Source of the DNA: Aricia agestis
Taxonomy: Eukaryota; Arthropoda; Insecta; Lepidoptera; Lycaenidae
Assembly: GCF_905147365.1 (NCBI RefSeq)
Contig: NC_056412.1
Location: forward strand, 14,934,001-14,998,000
Length of the DNA stretch: 64,000 nucleotides
Direction of reading: 5' to 3'
The first letter of the stretch is position 1; each line of letters starts with the position of its first letter. The notes under the pieces were generated by a model, which did not search any database, was not told where the DNA came from, and worked only from the letters and a program-made list of their open reading frames with translations. Both the position numbers and the translations under genes were made by a program. Positions 20,727 to 32,556 of the stretch are shown one piece after another.

Positions 20727-22007
20727 GCGTTTAATATTTTTAGCCTATTATTTTTTATTGTAATTAGACTTATATAATTTTAAACATGTTTCCGGAATCT
20801 CAATATAAAATAGTCACAAAATTCGCCCTTTCGTGTTTGAAAGTACATTGAAATAAGAAAGTTTTATGCAAAATTCCATTCGGTTTTAACAAATTAAAAC
20901 AGTTGTGTCGCCCGTCGGACAGAAGTCGTTTAATGAATCCGTCGGTAATCCAAGTCAATTTACAGCTGCAGATTTCCCGATTGTGCTGGTTTCAATAAAA
21001 TCCAATTATGTGAATACCTTCTGTCCGGCAGCCATTTTTATTATCCTTTCATGTTGGTTGTTACTTGATAAATTGATACACAGATCTTTAATACGATGCA
21101 GTTGGTATTGTTTTCGGTGAAATTTGATTATTTTTGATCATACCCGACTTTCACGAGTCGAATTCAGAATCGGATCCCTGTTGTGGCTAGGTGCTCTGTA
21201 TTTGTCGTTTTTCTTTAAATTCGTCTTCTGAATAAAAATACTGTGGAGCAACACGATAGTCATAAAATTAGTGTTTTTGATATTATGACGAGATCATGTC
21301 ATCACAAACTTTGAAAATCTCTTCATCTTATGAGAGCGGAAGCAAAACGGCATGGTGAAAACGTACGAAACAGCTATGCAACAGGGGCATTTTACCGCAG
21401 AATATTGAATATTGTTCTATCTGCTGTCAAACGCCTCGCGTTATTCACCTGTCTCAACAAATGTAATCACCCTGCCAGTCTCCGTTTTCACATTCAAATG
21501 AAATACGGCCAAAGCCACTGACATCGTGGTCCCACTGTTCTGTGAAAGCAATTTGCTAACGCGTGTGCGGTGAGCAGCGTTGTGACAAATTACTTCGGAG
21601 GCGGCGCGTGAAAACGATTCCACGTGGACTCCGCCTAACTAATGATCATGTGATGCTCTACAATGAATTGTCTTGATTATATTACGGGGCCTGTCCGACT
21701 TTAAAGGCGGCTTTCCGATCCTTGCGGCATGAACCACGGCCGAATTTTTAAAATAAAATACCAATTTATGAACTAGACTATAGGTTCATCTTCTATCGAT
21801 TGGTCTAGCGACTGACGCCACCACTGCTTTTTAATGACGTAAGGCAAAATTAATCTAATAGTCTAGTTTTATTCTCTAGTTTTATTCGTCGCGGTCGCGT
21901 GCCAAAAGGACCGGAACACTACCTCTGCAGGCTTTTAGTTGGCCAATGGTTTATTTGAACGCCTTATTCGGTATTGGTACGCGGTACACATACGCGGTGC
22001 GGGCACA
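20727..22007. other. No gene recognised
   Basis: No coding similarity. The short frames at 20905 and 21330 have no splice or family support. Confidence 0.4.
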
Positions 22008-22191
22008 GACTACAGACTACGGTCGGCCGATAGTTTGACCAAATTGTGCTTTAAGTACATTATTATGGGCTGATACAAATCTTTTATTCTAAGCGCCTCC
22101 ATATTCGGCCGACTAAAAGTTTGCAGTCTGAGGAGATTCTTAAATATCAATTTAGTCAAACTATCGGCCGACTAAACGGCTGTAGTCTACG
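22008..22191. mobile_element. MITE with long inverted repeats
   Basis: The left end (GACTACAGACTACGG, CGGCCGATAGTTTGAC) is matched in reverse at the right end (GTCAAACTATCGGCCG, TGTAGTCTAC). About 184 bp, no coding capacity; the target duplication is unclear. Confidence 0.7.
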
Positions 22192-22454
22192 GAGGCAGAA
22201 ACGACGCGCTCCTCTCTCGTATATACTGTATAAAATTTCACATTTACGGCCAAAGGGCGCGTCATTTCAAGTTAGATGAGCTCTAACAAACATGAAATGT
22301 AATTACACTAAAGGTCGGTTCGCATTTCAACTTCACGAACCAGTGTGATTAATGTTTAATTATTGATTTAAATTTTAAATCGGATCTCTATGTTTTAAGC
22401 AAGAAGATACATAATATATTTTAATTAAGGGACTGTGTGTGTGTTTAAAGTTGC

Positions 22455-22975
22455 CATGGTATTCTAGCACCAGATTGAAGAGGTGACAATGTATCCCCCT
22501 GTTTGAGACCAGTTGCAACTGTGAAGTCGTCCGTCAGCTCACCTCCAACCTTTACGCACATGGTACACTCCGATGTCGCAACTCTAATCATCGTGACTTA
22601 TTTGTCCGGGATATCGAAATATCTTGAAATGGAATACATGGCATCTCTATCAATACTGTCAAAGGCTTTAGTGAAGTCCACAAAAAATGAGTGGACCCCT
22701 TGGGCGTACTCCCATCTCTTTTCCATCACCTGCTACAGTAAAAGGATTTGGTCAATTGTACTTCGGTTTCGGCGGAATCCACACTGATACTCGCTAAGGA
22801 TTTTTTCCGCGTAAGGTTCCAGCCTTTTAAGAAGCACATAAGACAAGATCTTGTAAGCAGTTACAAACAACTCTGTGGTCCGTAATTTATCATACTTAGG
22901 TCTCCATTTTCTATCTTGCTCTGATAATATTTTGTACACTCGTCTTTCCTCTACTATGATATTACACTTTTCCAT
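22455..22975 (-). pseudogene. Non-LTR reverse transcriptase fragment
   Basis: The minus strand reads YKILSYVLLKRLEPYAEKIL, then EYQCGFRRNRSTIDQI, a region with HSFFVDFTKAFDSIDRDAM, and VATGLKQGDTLSP. These are RT fingers/palm motifs up to just before the catalytic YxDD, in more than one frame. It differs from the Jockey-type family at 16.6 kb and is broken at both ends. Confidence 0.85.
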
Positions 22976-23844
22976 CTACTACTTTTTTTGGTGATTACTT
23001 TTAACTATCGTTTATATTTAACCATAACCCTTAAACAATTGTGAAAATAAATCTCAAGAGAACCTTAACTGAAAATAGCTATTACCAACCATAATTCCCG
23101 GTACAAAACAGCTACTAGCCCCATTTCAACCACCGTGTGACATTTTCACTGTGTACAAAATCTGCTTTATTTTATTTTTCCCTCCATAATTCCTTTTGAT
23201 TCGCACTTTAGAAAATTATAAGAATTCTTTTGTTAATGGCGGGGTGTTTGGTGGATTTGAAATGTTTGTTTCAGTGGTTTCTGAGAAATCTTATTTTAAA
23301 TATTCTTTTATATTTTTTGTCGGTCTCACCTATAGCGGACTCAACAACCCACACAATATTCATTGTTTTACAATTTAAGAAATCTCAGTTACTTTATAAT
23401 ATTGCTATAATGTGAAGGTAATATTTGCAAGGGTATAAATTAATATGTTTTTAACGCTTTAAACTTAAAAACTTGTTTCATTGGAGATTGAAATACTTTT
23501 AGATTCGTGAGGAGAGAGTGCAGCCTGTTTGTTTTATGCAAGCTGTTTTATGAATTGTTAGATTACTATTTAAGTTACTTCTACCGTTTGCATTTTTAAC
23601 AAATTACAGTCATATCATATCTCATAATGATACAGTGACTGCTCTGACTAGAAAAATAAAACTTGCCGTGAGGCCCTAATTTTTTAACTGTTGCAACTGT
23701 TTACTGATTGCTTGAAATTTGAAAATGATACTCGGTCAATATTAACCACAGAGCGTGAGTTTATCACTGACTCTGAATTGATACAATATGACGTCATTAT
23801 TTTGTCAGATCATGAAAAAACGGTCGAAAGAATAATAGATTTGC
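22976..23844. other. No gene recognised
   Basis: AT-rich spacer; short frames only. Confidence 0.4.
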
Positions 23845-24151
23845 GTCACGCCCATAAAGTTAATATACCTAGCGGAATAGAGCAACAATCTCGAGCTGTG
23901 AAACGAAACCGAAATTGGTTTCATCTGTGTGTAAAAATATGTATATAAATACACAAGCATGATTGAACATAATTTCCATGAGATTAAATTGTCAACGTGC
24001 GGCTCGTGCCGACTGGACGTCACAAAAAAGAGTGCTGCTGTCATGTATCACACGTCTCTTTTTAGCATGCAGTGTTACTGATAGTGACATCTCTCTTGCT
24101 CAGGCCTTTGTTTCTCTATTCCGCTAGGTATATTAACTTTATGGTCACGCC
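23845..24151. mobile_element. hAT-type MITE, 291 bp
   Basis: Element 23853-24143 with perfect inverted ends of about 30 bp (CATAAAGTTAATATACC at left, its reverse complement at right) and an exact 8-bp target duplication GTCACGCC (23845-23852 and 24144-24151). No coding capacity. The frames at 23691 and 23805 run through it. Confidence 0.9.
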
Positions 24152-24662
24152 TCCCTCACTATTTTGGACAGAAGTTTCACATCGGACGCGTCCACAAAAG
24201 CTCTTTTTATTTACCTGGTCAGTGTAACAATGTCACTGTAACATACAGCCTGCCACAATAACGTGAGTGCTCCATTGTGCAACGTAATGCGCCCTTTGTT
24301 TAGCAGGTGGTCAGTTAGTGGATGCATTAGTAACTAAGTACGTGCTTTGATGTCTCTCAGGTATGTATGTATAGATGTAAATAAACATGACATAATAATG
24401 TAGGGAAATAAAGTCAGACTCGCGCACAAGGGGTACACAGAAAAAGGAAAAAAAAGTGTTTTTGTGTGGGATTATTCCTCTAGATTACTATAAATTTTTG
24501 TTTTATTGTATGTAGATAGGAATAGGCTTGATTTCGTAAAAAATATACTGATTAGATACTATTAACACTACTAACATACTTACTCGTATCTAAGCTAATT
24601 GTTACTGTCACTAACAAGTCTATGGACAAAATTAGTCTGAAATAAAGTTTTATTTATTTATT
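24152..24662. other. No gene recognised
   Basis: AT-rich spacer. Confidence 0.4.
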
Positions 24663-24683
24663 TTATTGTGGATATAAGCGTAG

Positions 24684-25021
24684 GATATATACGTGGGAGA
24701 GCCATGCTTCGGCATGAATGGGCCGGCTCGACCGGAGAAATACCACGTTCTCACAGAAAACCGGCGTGAAACAGCGCTTGCGCTGTGTTTCGCCGAGTGA
24801 GTGAGTTTACCGGAGGCCCAATCCCCTACCCTATTCCCTTCCCTACCCTCCCCTATTCTCTTCCCTTCCCATCCTTACCCTCCCCTATTACCCTGTTCCC
24901 TCTTAAAAGGTCGGCAACGCACTTGCAGCTCTTCTGATGCTGCGAGTGTCCATGGGCGACGGAAGTTGCTTTCCATCAGGTGACCCGTTTGCTCGTTTGC
25001 CCCCTTATTTCATTAAAAAAA
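24684..25021 (+). mobile_element. SINE family 1, nested in the miniature LTR element
   Basis: Near-complete SINE (head GTGGGAGAGCCATGCTTCGG at 24693, B-box-like GGCTCGACCGG, poly(A) end) preceded by nine extra bases. Target duplication AAGCGTAG at 24676-24683 and 25022-25029, itself LTR sequence, which proves insertion into the LTR. Confidence 0.88.
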
Positions 25022-25708
25022 AAGCGTAGTGGCCACAAAGGAAAATCTTCCGACCGAGCGAGGTGGTATGCTCGGTCAGGCCGGAGCCCACGTGATATAT
25101 TTCAGCTGTCGTATACCGACACGCTTAGAAAACTTCGGTAACGCGATGCAGGCAAATTGTGGGTACCGCCACATCACTCCCTCCCGAAGACTGGAGGTTG
25201 AATCTTGAAGTCTTGTCGCTTGAGTCGCCAGTGCCATTGAGTTCCAGTGAGTCGGAACTGTTGCAGTGAAGTCCCAGTGAGTCGGAACTCTGATGCTGCT
25301 GCACGGGATCCAGTGAGTCGGATAGCTGCCTTGCGGAGCCGATGCTACGTGCTGACCAGGAGAGATGTGTTCTGCTTGCTGACCGGTCGGTGTAGTGAGA
25401 AAGCCCGATGATGCCGACGCGGAGTCGCCCAGGCAGTACATTGTGGCTAGTGGACGAGGTACCCGATGAGGCGATGCTGGCTGGCGCGGTGCGGAGGGAC
25501 GAGGAGATATGATGATGAAGGAGGCGTGCTCTGTCGAGGGTCGCCAATGTAGGAATATGCGTGGCAACCCCAAAGGAAGATCTTCCGACTGAGCGAGGTG
25601 GTATGCTCGGTCAGGCCGGAGCCCACGTGATATATTTCAGCTGTCGTTAATATATACCAACGCGCGTAGAAAACTTCGATAGCGTGATGCAGTAATGTTA
25701 GGTGAATA

Positions 25709-26185
25709 GGGATGATGACAAGGTCAAAGATTAGCGAATTTTGTTAATAAAATAAAGAAATCACGGTAAAAAATATGTGTTCCCAAAATTTCAGCTTGAT
25801 AGCATTTGTATATTTTTTTGCTATGCGCCTTCAAAGTTGGATATTCAAGTCGAATTTTTTTTCAATTAAATTTCTTAATATTTGTATACAATTTGATAAC
25901 TTATGCAATTAAAAGCAACTTTTGTTATGAAACCACTTTCATAAACGCAATATTTAATATACCTGTCGAACAAAGTTGTCTCCCGATGCGTACAAACTAC
26001 GAAAGACTGACGTCATACTTTCGTAGCACCTTGTATGGAGCGTTTCGGGCAGGTCTTTTTTATGAGATATTTGAATTGTCAAATCTGGGTGAATTTTTAA
26101 GCTATCAGAGTCATTCTTTCAACGATGTTTCTATTTTTTAAGTGTCTTTCAATTACCAATAAGAAAAAAAAATAGTCATCAAGCC
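25709..26185. mobile_element. 477-bp MITE nested in the LTR, TA-flanked
   Basis: Interrupts the LTR between TA dinucleotides (25707-25708 and 26186-26187). The ends GGGATGATGAC and GTCATCAAGCC are imperfect inverted repeats (9 of 11). A TA duplication with short inverted ends suggests a Tc1/mariner-type derivative. The 111-codon frame at 25806 shows no transposase motif. Confidence 0.65.
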
Positions 26186-26203
26186 TATTGTGGGTACCGC
26201 CAC

Positions 26204-26757
26204 CATATTTTTATTTATTATTAAAGTAGAAATAGAACCTAAGAGTGTATTTTATTAATATTTCAAGTGCCTTCTGGGCAAAATCGTGTTTATTAAACGG
26301 CAGCTCCCATATTTATTTCTTTTGTTTTATTCTTAGAATTTATCGTTATAAAGGATACAAAAATACACAGCTGTAGGTAAAAATTTCGACTGTATGCAGT
26401 AATTCTTGAGTAACACAATTTTATGAAATTTAATACAACAAAATATGACTAACGACTTAAGAACGATAAAGTTAAAAGCTATTTTAAAAATACTAATCAA
26501 TCAACAACGCTGTTGAAAAGATAAACTGCCGTCAATAGACCTCGAAAACCAGGCATAACAAACAGCGCTACACTTTAATTATTATTTAAAAGTGATTCTC
26601 GTAGCACCTCTACGAAATTTCGTAGCTCAACATGTCAGCGGCGTAGCACGACGGCTAAGGCTATTCATGAATTCCAATTTCCAAGCAATAAAAACCAGAG
26701 TAAAAGAACTAACGATACTAACGAGATAGAAGGCCGACTCCGAAGAGATCTCGAGAT
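26204..26757. other. No gene recognised
   Basis: AT-rich spacer. Confidence 0.4.
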
Positions 26758-26926
26758 TTAGGGTTGATTCAGATCGCCACGCGACGCGTAGATGCATTTC
26801 TAAATTAGTATGGATTTGACAGATTCACAAGACGTCTGACGCAATTGAAATCTCATCTCATCAGTCAAATCCATACAAATTTAGAAATGCATCTACGCGT
26901 CGCGTTGCGGTATGAATCAACCCTTA
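26758..26926. mobile_element. PIF/Harbinger-type MITE, copy 1
   Basis: 163-bp element (26761-26923) between TTA target duplications. Long inverted repeats: GGGTTGATTCA, ACGCGACGCGTAGATGCATT and TATGGATTTGAC mirrored at the right. A 3-bp TTA/TAA duplication is typical of PIF/Harbinger. Sisters at 35056 and 58913. Confidence 0.85.
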
Positions 26927-27559
26927 TACGTTTGACGTAGTATGTCATGTCGACCGGCGCGCGCGCGTAAATTCGCCCGTTTGTTTGTAGTTGAGGTACT
27001 CCTTAGTTTTGTCTTCTGTAGCAAAACACAATATTATTGACACTTTAAGAGTTTATCCTACTTAAAATCTAAGAACACAAAACAGACAAAATCTAAACTA
27101 TAATGTGACTGCCATCGATGGGGTAGTTTTCCCTAATATTTCCATCGCTAGAACGTTAATAATGCTTGGTTATAAGTTCAGTGGAAAATATGGTAGTCGT
27201 TTAAATAATATTTGCTTAAACTATGTTATAAAAACATTAACCATCATGATTTTTTTTCATTCTCTATATAATATATACCCGGATACTACTAATTTATGCA
27301 ACGCTAATGTAAGTTTGTTCCTTTTTCATTGTTTCAGTTGTTTTGTAAACAGCAAACACATTATTCTTCTAGGTAATCAGTTAAAAGTAAGCTTTTTGCT
27401 TAAAACTTTAAGCCTTTTCTCTCGAATTTAAACCCAAGTGAAATAAAAACCTTGACTTACCGGACTATCTTACAAAATACAGGTGTAGTCTTAACCGTAA
27501 CATAAAACCGTGCTCGCTAGTGTTTCAGTACTCTTCGTTTTACGTTAAAAGATAAGAAA

Positions 27560-27815
27560 TAAAAAGATAAAATTCAGCCAAGAGTGAATTGGACCGGCGC
27601 ATGAATGGTTCGGTAGTATTGATATCCTACAAAAAGACGTTTAACTATTGGAGCTAAGAATATATTATTTTTTTTAGTATTTTTTGTTTTTAGCGATAAC
27701 AGAAATACAACATTTGTTAAAATGTCATGCTTTCACAGTAATTCTTGAGATACAGCCTGGTGTCAGACAAACGGACAGCGAGCATATATAGAGAACCCTT
27801 AAGATAAAGGAATAA
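27560..27815 (+). repeat. Diverged mariner-like dispersed repeat
   Basis: CAGCCAAGAGTGAATTGGAC and GCGCATGAATGGTTCGGTA resemble the outer end of the element at 38376-38806. ACAGCCTGGTGTCAGACAAA and GAGAACCCTTAAG mark the other part. Confidence 0.5.
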
Positions 27816-29516
27816 AAGGATATGTTCCACCAAGAGTGCAGCTACGTGGTACGTGGCTACGGTTAATATAGCTAGATAAGACGGATGTCGATAATTTTTG
27901 GGTCACGAAAAGAGAATTTATGTAGCTCATACAGATTCCCCTTTTATCGGGATTGGTTCGTGTAAGATTTCTTTATATTTACAGCTGCTGAGCAGCTTTT
28001 AAGAGCTTAAGTTTAAGCTTAGCATTAACCGTATAATAATTTATGTTTGTTCTCGTATAACTTTATAGTTTGTAAACCAACTTTGATAATTCTTTTTTTG
28101 GTTAGGTAGGAGATATTTCAACGATGGTCACATTAAAAAGAAATATACATTTTGAAGTCTTTTTTTTTGTTAAAAATTATTTGTTTTGTTTACTGTTTCT
28201 AGTGTTTTTTTCTTTCTTTGTGGCTTAATACTTTCTTATGTAGGGCTAATAAAATGAGACGTGATGCGGTTATTATTCATCAAGTCATTAATTGAAATGC
28301 AATCACTGAAATTATTCCTATAAATAGTACTATTTCCTTGTGTATTTGAAGTTAAATATTAATTGGCTTAGCCTAGATAACTTAATTTCACTATTTGGAA
28401 GTGCTATAATGATAAGTAATCAATACTCCTAAAACAATATTTGTACGTAGGCTTGACAATATTATCTCTCCTTCATAAAATACGCCTTACTAATTCATTT
28501 TTTTCAATAGTGATTACTATACAAGGTCTCATTTTTGTTGTCTAGCATGTCGGAAAAGTCATATGACGGACGAAGGCAGTGGATTTGAATAGTTATATTA
28601 TGCTGCGTTTATGTTTTTATATGAGGGGAGAATTTTGTAGTAGGTACATTCATATCGCTAAGGACCACAAGAAGATATTAGTTATATAAAGATAAGATAG
28701 GTTAATGAAAAGTTAACAAAATCATTACAACTTATGTCATGACATTGACTTGGCAGAAAAAAGCCCAAAACAACCTTGACAGAAGTGGGGTCATTTATTT
28801 GACTTGATTTTGACCATGGTCCATGACATACCTTCTGTTACAATAATTGGCCTCATTGTTTGATCTATGAACACACCATTAATCAACCTCATGTTACTTT
28901 TCTGTGTGAACGAACCCTCCGAAATGTGAATTATAGGCTTCAACTTTTGAAGACATTATTCCAGATCACGTGTGTATAATCAACTATTTATTGAGTTTAC
29001 CGCAAAATTTTACCAACTCGAGGCAAGCTCAATTTTCCTTTACACCGCTTCAGCGAATGCGTACGTCATTTTATTTCCTACACTTTTTCTGTTCACCTAA
29101 CAAATACAGGGTGTTACATTTATTCATGAGGCACCTGGCTTCAATTTGCCGTCTTGGCCTCAAACTTTACTTATGGATGGTAAATTCTTGGAAAACTCCG
29201 AAAAACATCATGCTGCTTGAATAGCTAGCAATAAATTTGCCACTTGTTATTTAAGACTTTGAATTAAGTTGAGTGTCTTAACAAAGGGAATATTAAATTG
29301 CATTTGTTAGCCTTATGTAACTTAGGAGGAATTGGTTCATAGGCTGATTGCAGACCTATTTAATTTAGTCAGATTATGTCAAGTCAGTGCACTACTAGCT
29401 CTGCCGTCTGAGGTTCACGCCAGACCAAATGACGTACGCCTGCCATTTGTGTATTAACATCTCCGAATTATAACCAAAGTATGAAAACTAAAAGTGTAGA
29501 TCTATTGTAGCATTAT
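27816..29516. other. No gene recognised
   Basis: No exon or element ends seen. The frame at 28970-29224 lacks family or splice support. Confidence 0.4.
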
Positions 29517-29658
29517 CGCGCGAGGTCCCTTTCATCAAAAAGTATCCTTGCATAATTTCCCGGGACTCTATACCAATACTCAGCAAAATAGTTTAAGCTT
29601 GTTTGGGTGAGAGATAAGAAACAGACTGACACACTTTCGCATTTATAATATTAGTATG
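29517..29658 (-). mobile_element. Helitron-like short repeat, reverse copy
   Basis: The reverse complement of the 19317 family: ACACTTTCGCATTTATAATA end, diverged centre, TTTCCCGGGACTCTATACC. Confidence 0.6.
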
Positions 29659-29939
29659 GAAGTATTATATCATGATGGTGATATGATACAAAACAACTTT
29701 TTCCGCACTAAAATGAAATAAACTACAAATCTTTCAAGTTGATTAATCACTTTAATAACGTAACTTAATAACTTAATTTCTCAGTGAAACAAACGTCGGA
29801 TTAGACCGTCGTAGCTGAGGCAATTACAGTAAAATAGAGGGTCTAATTCTCAGAATACTAAGGAAGACGAGTTCAGATTCATAATACCTGTGAAATTACA
29901 GTCGAATAATTCACAGAATTATCAGGTGATCTGTTTGAC

Positions 29940-30063
29940 TAAGGGCCTGTTTCACCGCTTCCTGATAAGGCTATCCACCACTTAATTTGACAGATGGAGT
30001 ATGGAAAATCTATCAAATAACCCTATCGGGCACCTTATCAGGAAGCGTAGAAACAGGCCATAA
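29940..30063. mobile_element. 118-bp MITE, TAA target duplication
   Basis: 29943-30060 with inverted ends GGGCCTGTTTC / GAAACAGGCC and inner CTTCCTGATAAGG, flanked by TAA (29940-29942, 30061-30063). A related element is at 43040-43178. Confidence 0.8.
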
Positions 30064-30177
30064 GTGTTCATTGCAGTTTTGGTTTACATTTTAAAAATAA
30101 TGGGCGTTAGTATACTGGAAACTTGTAAGCACAGTTATTTAAAATTATAATATTGTGGTCGTTCTTAAACTGTCTAT

Positions 30178-30323
30178 TTGTCGGTCTGTCTGCTACCTCT
30201 TCATACCCAAACCGCTGAAACGATTTTGCTGAAATTTGGTATAAAGATGGTATCCCGGAAAAATATACGGTTCCCGCGCGAAAAAACGAATTTTGGCACA
30301 ACGAAGTTGCGGGCGTCATCTAA
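30178..30323 (+). mobile_element. Helitron-like short repeat
   Basis: TGTCGGTCTGTCTGCTACCT, AACCGCTGAAACGATTTTGC, GGTTCCCGCGCG and AATTTTGGCACAACG, ending at GCGTCATCTA. Followed by an (AAT)n microsatellite. Confidence 0.65.
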
Positions 30324-30369
30324 TAATAATAATAGTAATAATAATAATATCTTTAGATGCTTTATACCA

Positions 30370-30640
30370 CGTCAGTCTGGCCCCGTGGTAAGTACCTGAA
30401 GGACTTGTGTTACGGGTACCAGTAAATATATTTCCGTTGTACCAGTAAAACGGAAATATATTTAATACTTTTATACTATGAGTACATAATATATTTAAGG
30501 TTTTTATTTAAGGTACACATAATATTTAATACACATCCAAGACCCAGGAACGTAGAAAACTTTTTGTTCCGTTGGCGGGATTCGAACCCACGACCCCCGG
30601 CTTGGTAGCTCAGCAACTGAGCCACAGAGATCGTCATAAC
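30370..30640 (-). mobile_element. SINE family 2, tRNA-derived head
   Basis: Minus strand: A-box-like GTGGCTCAGTTGC and B-box GGTTCGAATCCC at the head (30560-30625), a body with GTTCCTGGGTCTTGGATGTG, and an end GGACTTGTGTTACGGGTACC. The polymerase III boxes are clear but no cloverleaf is intact, so this is a SINE and not a tRNA gene. It contains a 16-bp snap-back (30423-30438/30449-30464). Confidence 0.75.
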
Positions 30641-31705
30641 CATCTATTCCTGTATAAAGCGAAAAAAAAGTCCAAAAAGCAAGAACCCTAAGGTCTATAG
30701 ACTTTAAATTCTGTATATTTTCTACAATTATAAAACCGAGCCTCGAACTTGGTGTATCGAGGTCGGTGCGCTCCGATGCGCCTCTCTGCACCCCGATGCA
30801 ATACCACGACACGTCGCTTGTGTCCGTCCACATTACTAACGCTCCAACTGTTACTAGCTTACTACTTAGGGCCGCCGCACACAACTTTTAAGCTCCACAT
30901 TTTATTTATAATGCTATTTAACAAAATATGTAGCTGTGAATGCAAGTAACAGTGGGTGAAGCAGTTTTATGCTTAAAAAACCTTTAATTACTTAAGTATT
31001 TCAGATGATGTCAGCTTCAGGGCTTATATTCGTTTATCTAGTTCTAGAGAGCATAGCTTGTGACCTCGCAGTGTAGCGGCCAAACCGCTCTTTCGCGCGG
31101 TGGCATATAAATCGAGGCTAAATAATATCATCCACAGTGAAGTTTGAGTATCGCTAACCAAACCGCGTTAACGCGCAACCGTACATTATTCTTGTCTTTA
31201 ATTACTTGTTATTTACTACGTAATATCGTCTCGGGTACACCATTTATTACGAAGGAAACCTCGATACGGTAATTTCAGGGCGTAATATATTGTTACTGAT
31301 ATGAACACAGCACAGACATAATTTAATAGAGGCAACACCTACCATAAACAGTTGGTATGAGACCCAAGTCATAGAGAATGGATCCAATGCAGTTGATTTT
31401 AATTAAGCGACTTCTAAAAAGGAGGGTTTATGTTGTATTGAAATAAATACTTTTGCCCACAGCAGAACCGCGATGATATAATTTATTAGAAAATGTAAAA
31501 AGTAAAAAGCTTACTGCCATAACAAATCCGCTGAGTAACTTTTGCGGTAAGAAAAAACAAACAAACACACAAATTACAACAGTACTAGTGAAGTCGAAAC
31601 TACATCTATTGAGAACCAATAAATAGAAGCAGCAGTTCGTTAATAAGTTCTACTGATTTCATTTGTTATTTTATTTCACAAGAAAGGGTCAAAGTATGGA
31701 AAGAC
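30641..31705. other. No gene recognised
   Basis: Short frames only. A TTCTAAAAAGGAGGG motif near 31410 is a fragment of a common dispersed repeat. Confidence 0.4.
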
Positions 31706-31945
31706 TTATCTTAAGTCTTGACTTAAGTTAATTTTTATTCTAGACTTAGGACCATTTACATCGGTCAGCACGTAGCCATTTATTGTGTCAGTCACAATGA
31801 AACTTTCCACCATCAGTCCTGAGAGATTGGCACTCCGGTAATAGTCGTCCACAACTTTATAAATCAGGTTTGAATCAAAATTCTGACGTTGAATTATGGA
31901 TAATTGGTCAAAGCTTGACCTGAAATTCGAGAGCTTTCCGTACAA
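31706..31945 (-). CDS. Unrecognised open frame, possible terminal exon
   Basis: 79 codons of balanced composition (for example YKVVDDYYRSANLSGLMVES). A potential acceptor, ATTTCAG, lies inside the frame near its start, and a stop ends it. It sits about 200 bp beyond the TMLHE-like polyadenylation signal on the same strand, so it could be the last exon of another gene or an alternative exon. I recognise no domain; a chance frame is possible. Confidence 0.3.
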   Translation of the reverse strand: MYGKLSNFRSSFDQLSIIQRQNFDSNLIYKVVDDYYRSANLSGLMVESFIVTDTINGYVLTDVNGPKSRIKINLSQDLR

Positions 31946-32143
31946 AACTAATGCTGAGCTTTGATTTATACGTTCAAATATTTTGTGCTTATTTTTATTG
32001 TAAATCGTTAAGCGATTTGACTGAAAAATATATTGTTAATTTAGGATATTTTTGAGCCTACTATCATCGCTCTTGAAAGTAGGTCATTACTTTTAAAGAA
32101 GTAAAAAGTGTACACTAAAATCCAATATTAAGTCCATAATAAT

Positions 32144-32149
32144 TTTATT
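32144..32149 (-). terminator. Probable polyadenylation signal of the TMLHE-like gene
   Basis: AATAAA on the minus strand (plus-strand TTTATT), about 270 bases downstream of the stop codon. Confidence 0.6.
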
Positions 32150-32234
32150 CACGATTAACTTAAATTAAAAATTAACTATAAATTGAAATATTCTAACTAT
32201 GAAAAAGAAGCAGAGTTGTTTACGTTGTCTACTG

Positions 32235-32419
32235 AACGAACAGGAACAACATGCAGTTGTCGAGATGTCACGTGCAGAGCTCGCGCTCCCGTGTGACACC
32301 CTGAAGTTGTCGACGTCACGTGTAGCCCGCGCACTTTTATACTACTCTGAAGTTGTTGACGATGTCTAGTGTCTACAGTCTACTACACGAGCCGTAGCAC
32401 CCTGAAGTTGTCGACGATG
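32235..32419 (-). repeat. Degenerate tandem copies of exon sequence in the 3' UTR
   Basis: The coding-strand core GACAACTTCAGAGTGC (the last exon, encoding DNFRV) recurs after the stop codon. Variants are centred at about 32402, 32346 and 32301 (for example GTCGACAACTTCAGGGTG), plus a weaker one at about 32250. The copy at 32301 stays similar to the exon for about 40 bases. Spacing is about 45-56 bp. This looks like local partial duplication of the catalytic-motif segment followed by decay. Confidence 0.7.
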
Positions 32420-32556
32420 TCACTTTATCAGCCGCAGCACCCTCGCACGGCTGAGCCAATCGGAGCGCGACACGTAGCTGCCGCTGAGCACGCGGTGCCC
32501 CGTGAAGCCCGCGCGCCCGTGTAGCACTCTGAAGTTGTCGAACACCAGCAGTGTAC
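32420..32556 (-). CDS. TMLHE: TMLHE-like last coding exon g
   Basis: 137 bp of coding sequence from acceptor CTCGTCAG to TGA. Encodes TLLVFDNFRVLHGRAGFTGH, with the third iron ligand, and ends SRARVLRLIK. Confidence 0.93.

Larger units (their letters stand above)
24667..26203 (-). mobile_element. Miniature LTR retrotransposon, copy 2, with two nested insertions
   Basis: Minus-strand sister of 603-1287. From left: the end of the 3' LTR (24667-24683), a SINE, the rest of that LTR (25030-25173), a 374-bp interior (25174-25547) with the same reading-frame remnants and GTGAGTCGG repeats, the 5' LTR (25548-25707), a second insertion (25709-26185), and the last about 17 bp of the LTR (GGGTACCGCCAC ending at 26203). 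The LTRs differ by several indels, so this copy is older than copy 1. No clean target duplication remains. Confidence 0.82.

Noticed and set aside
30560..30625. Possible tRNA gene on the minus strand
   Set aside because: A and B boxes are present but no complete cloverleaf; it continues into a SINE body.
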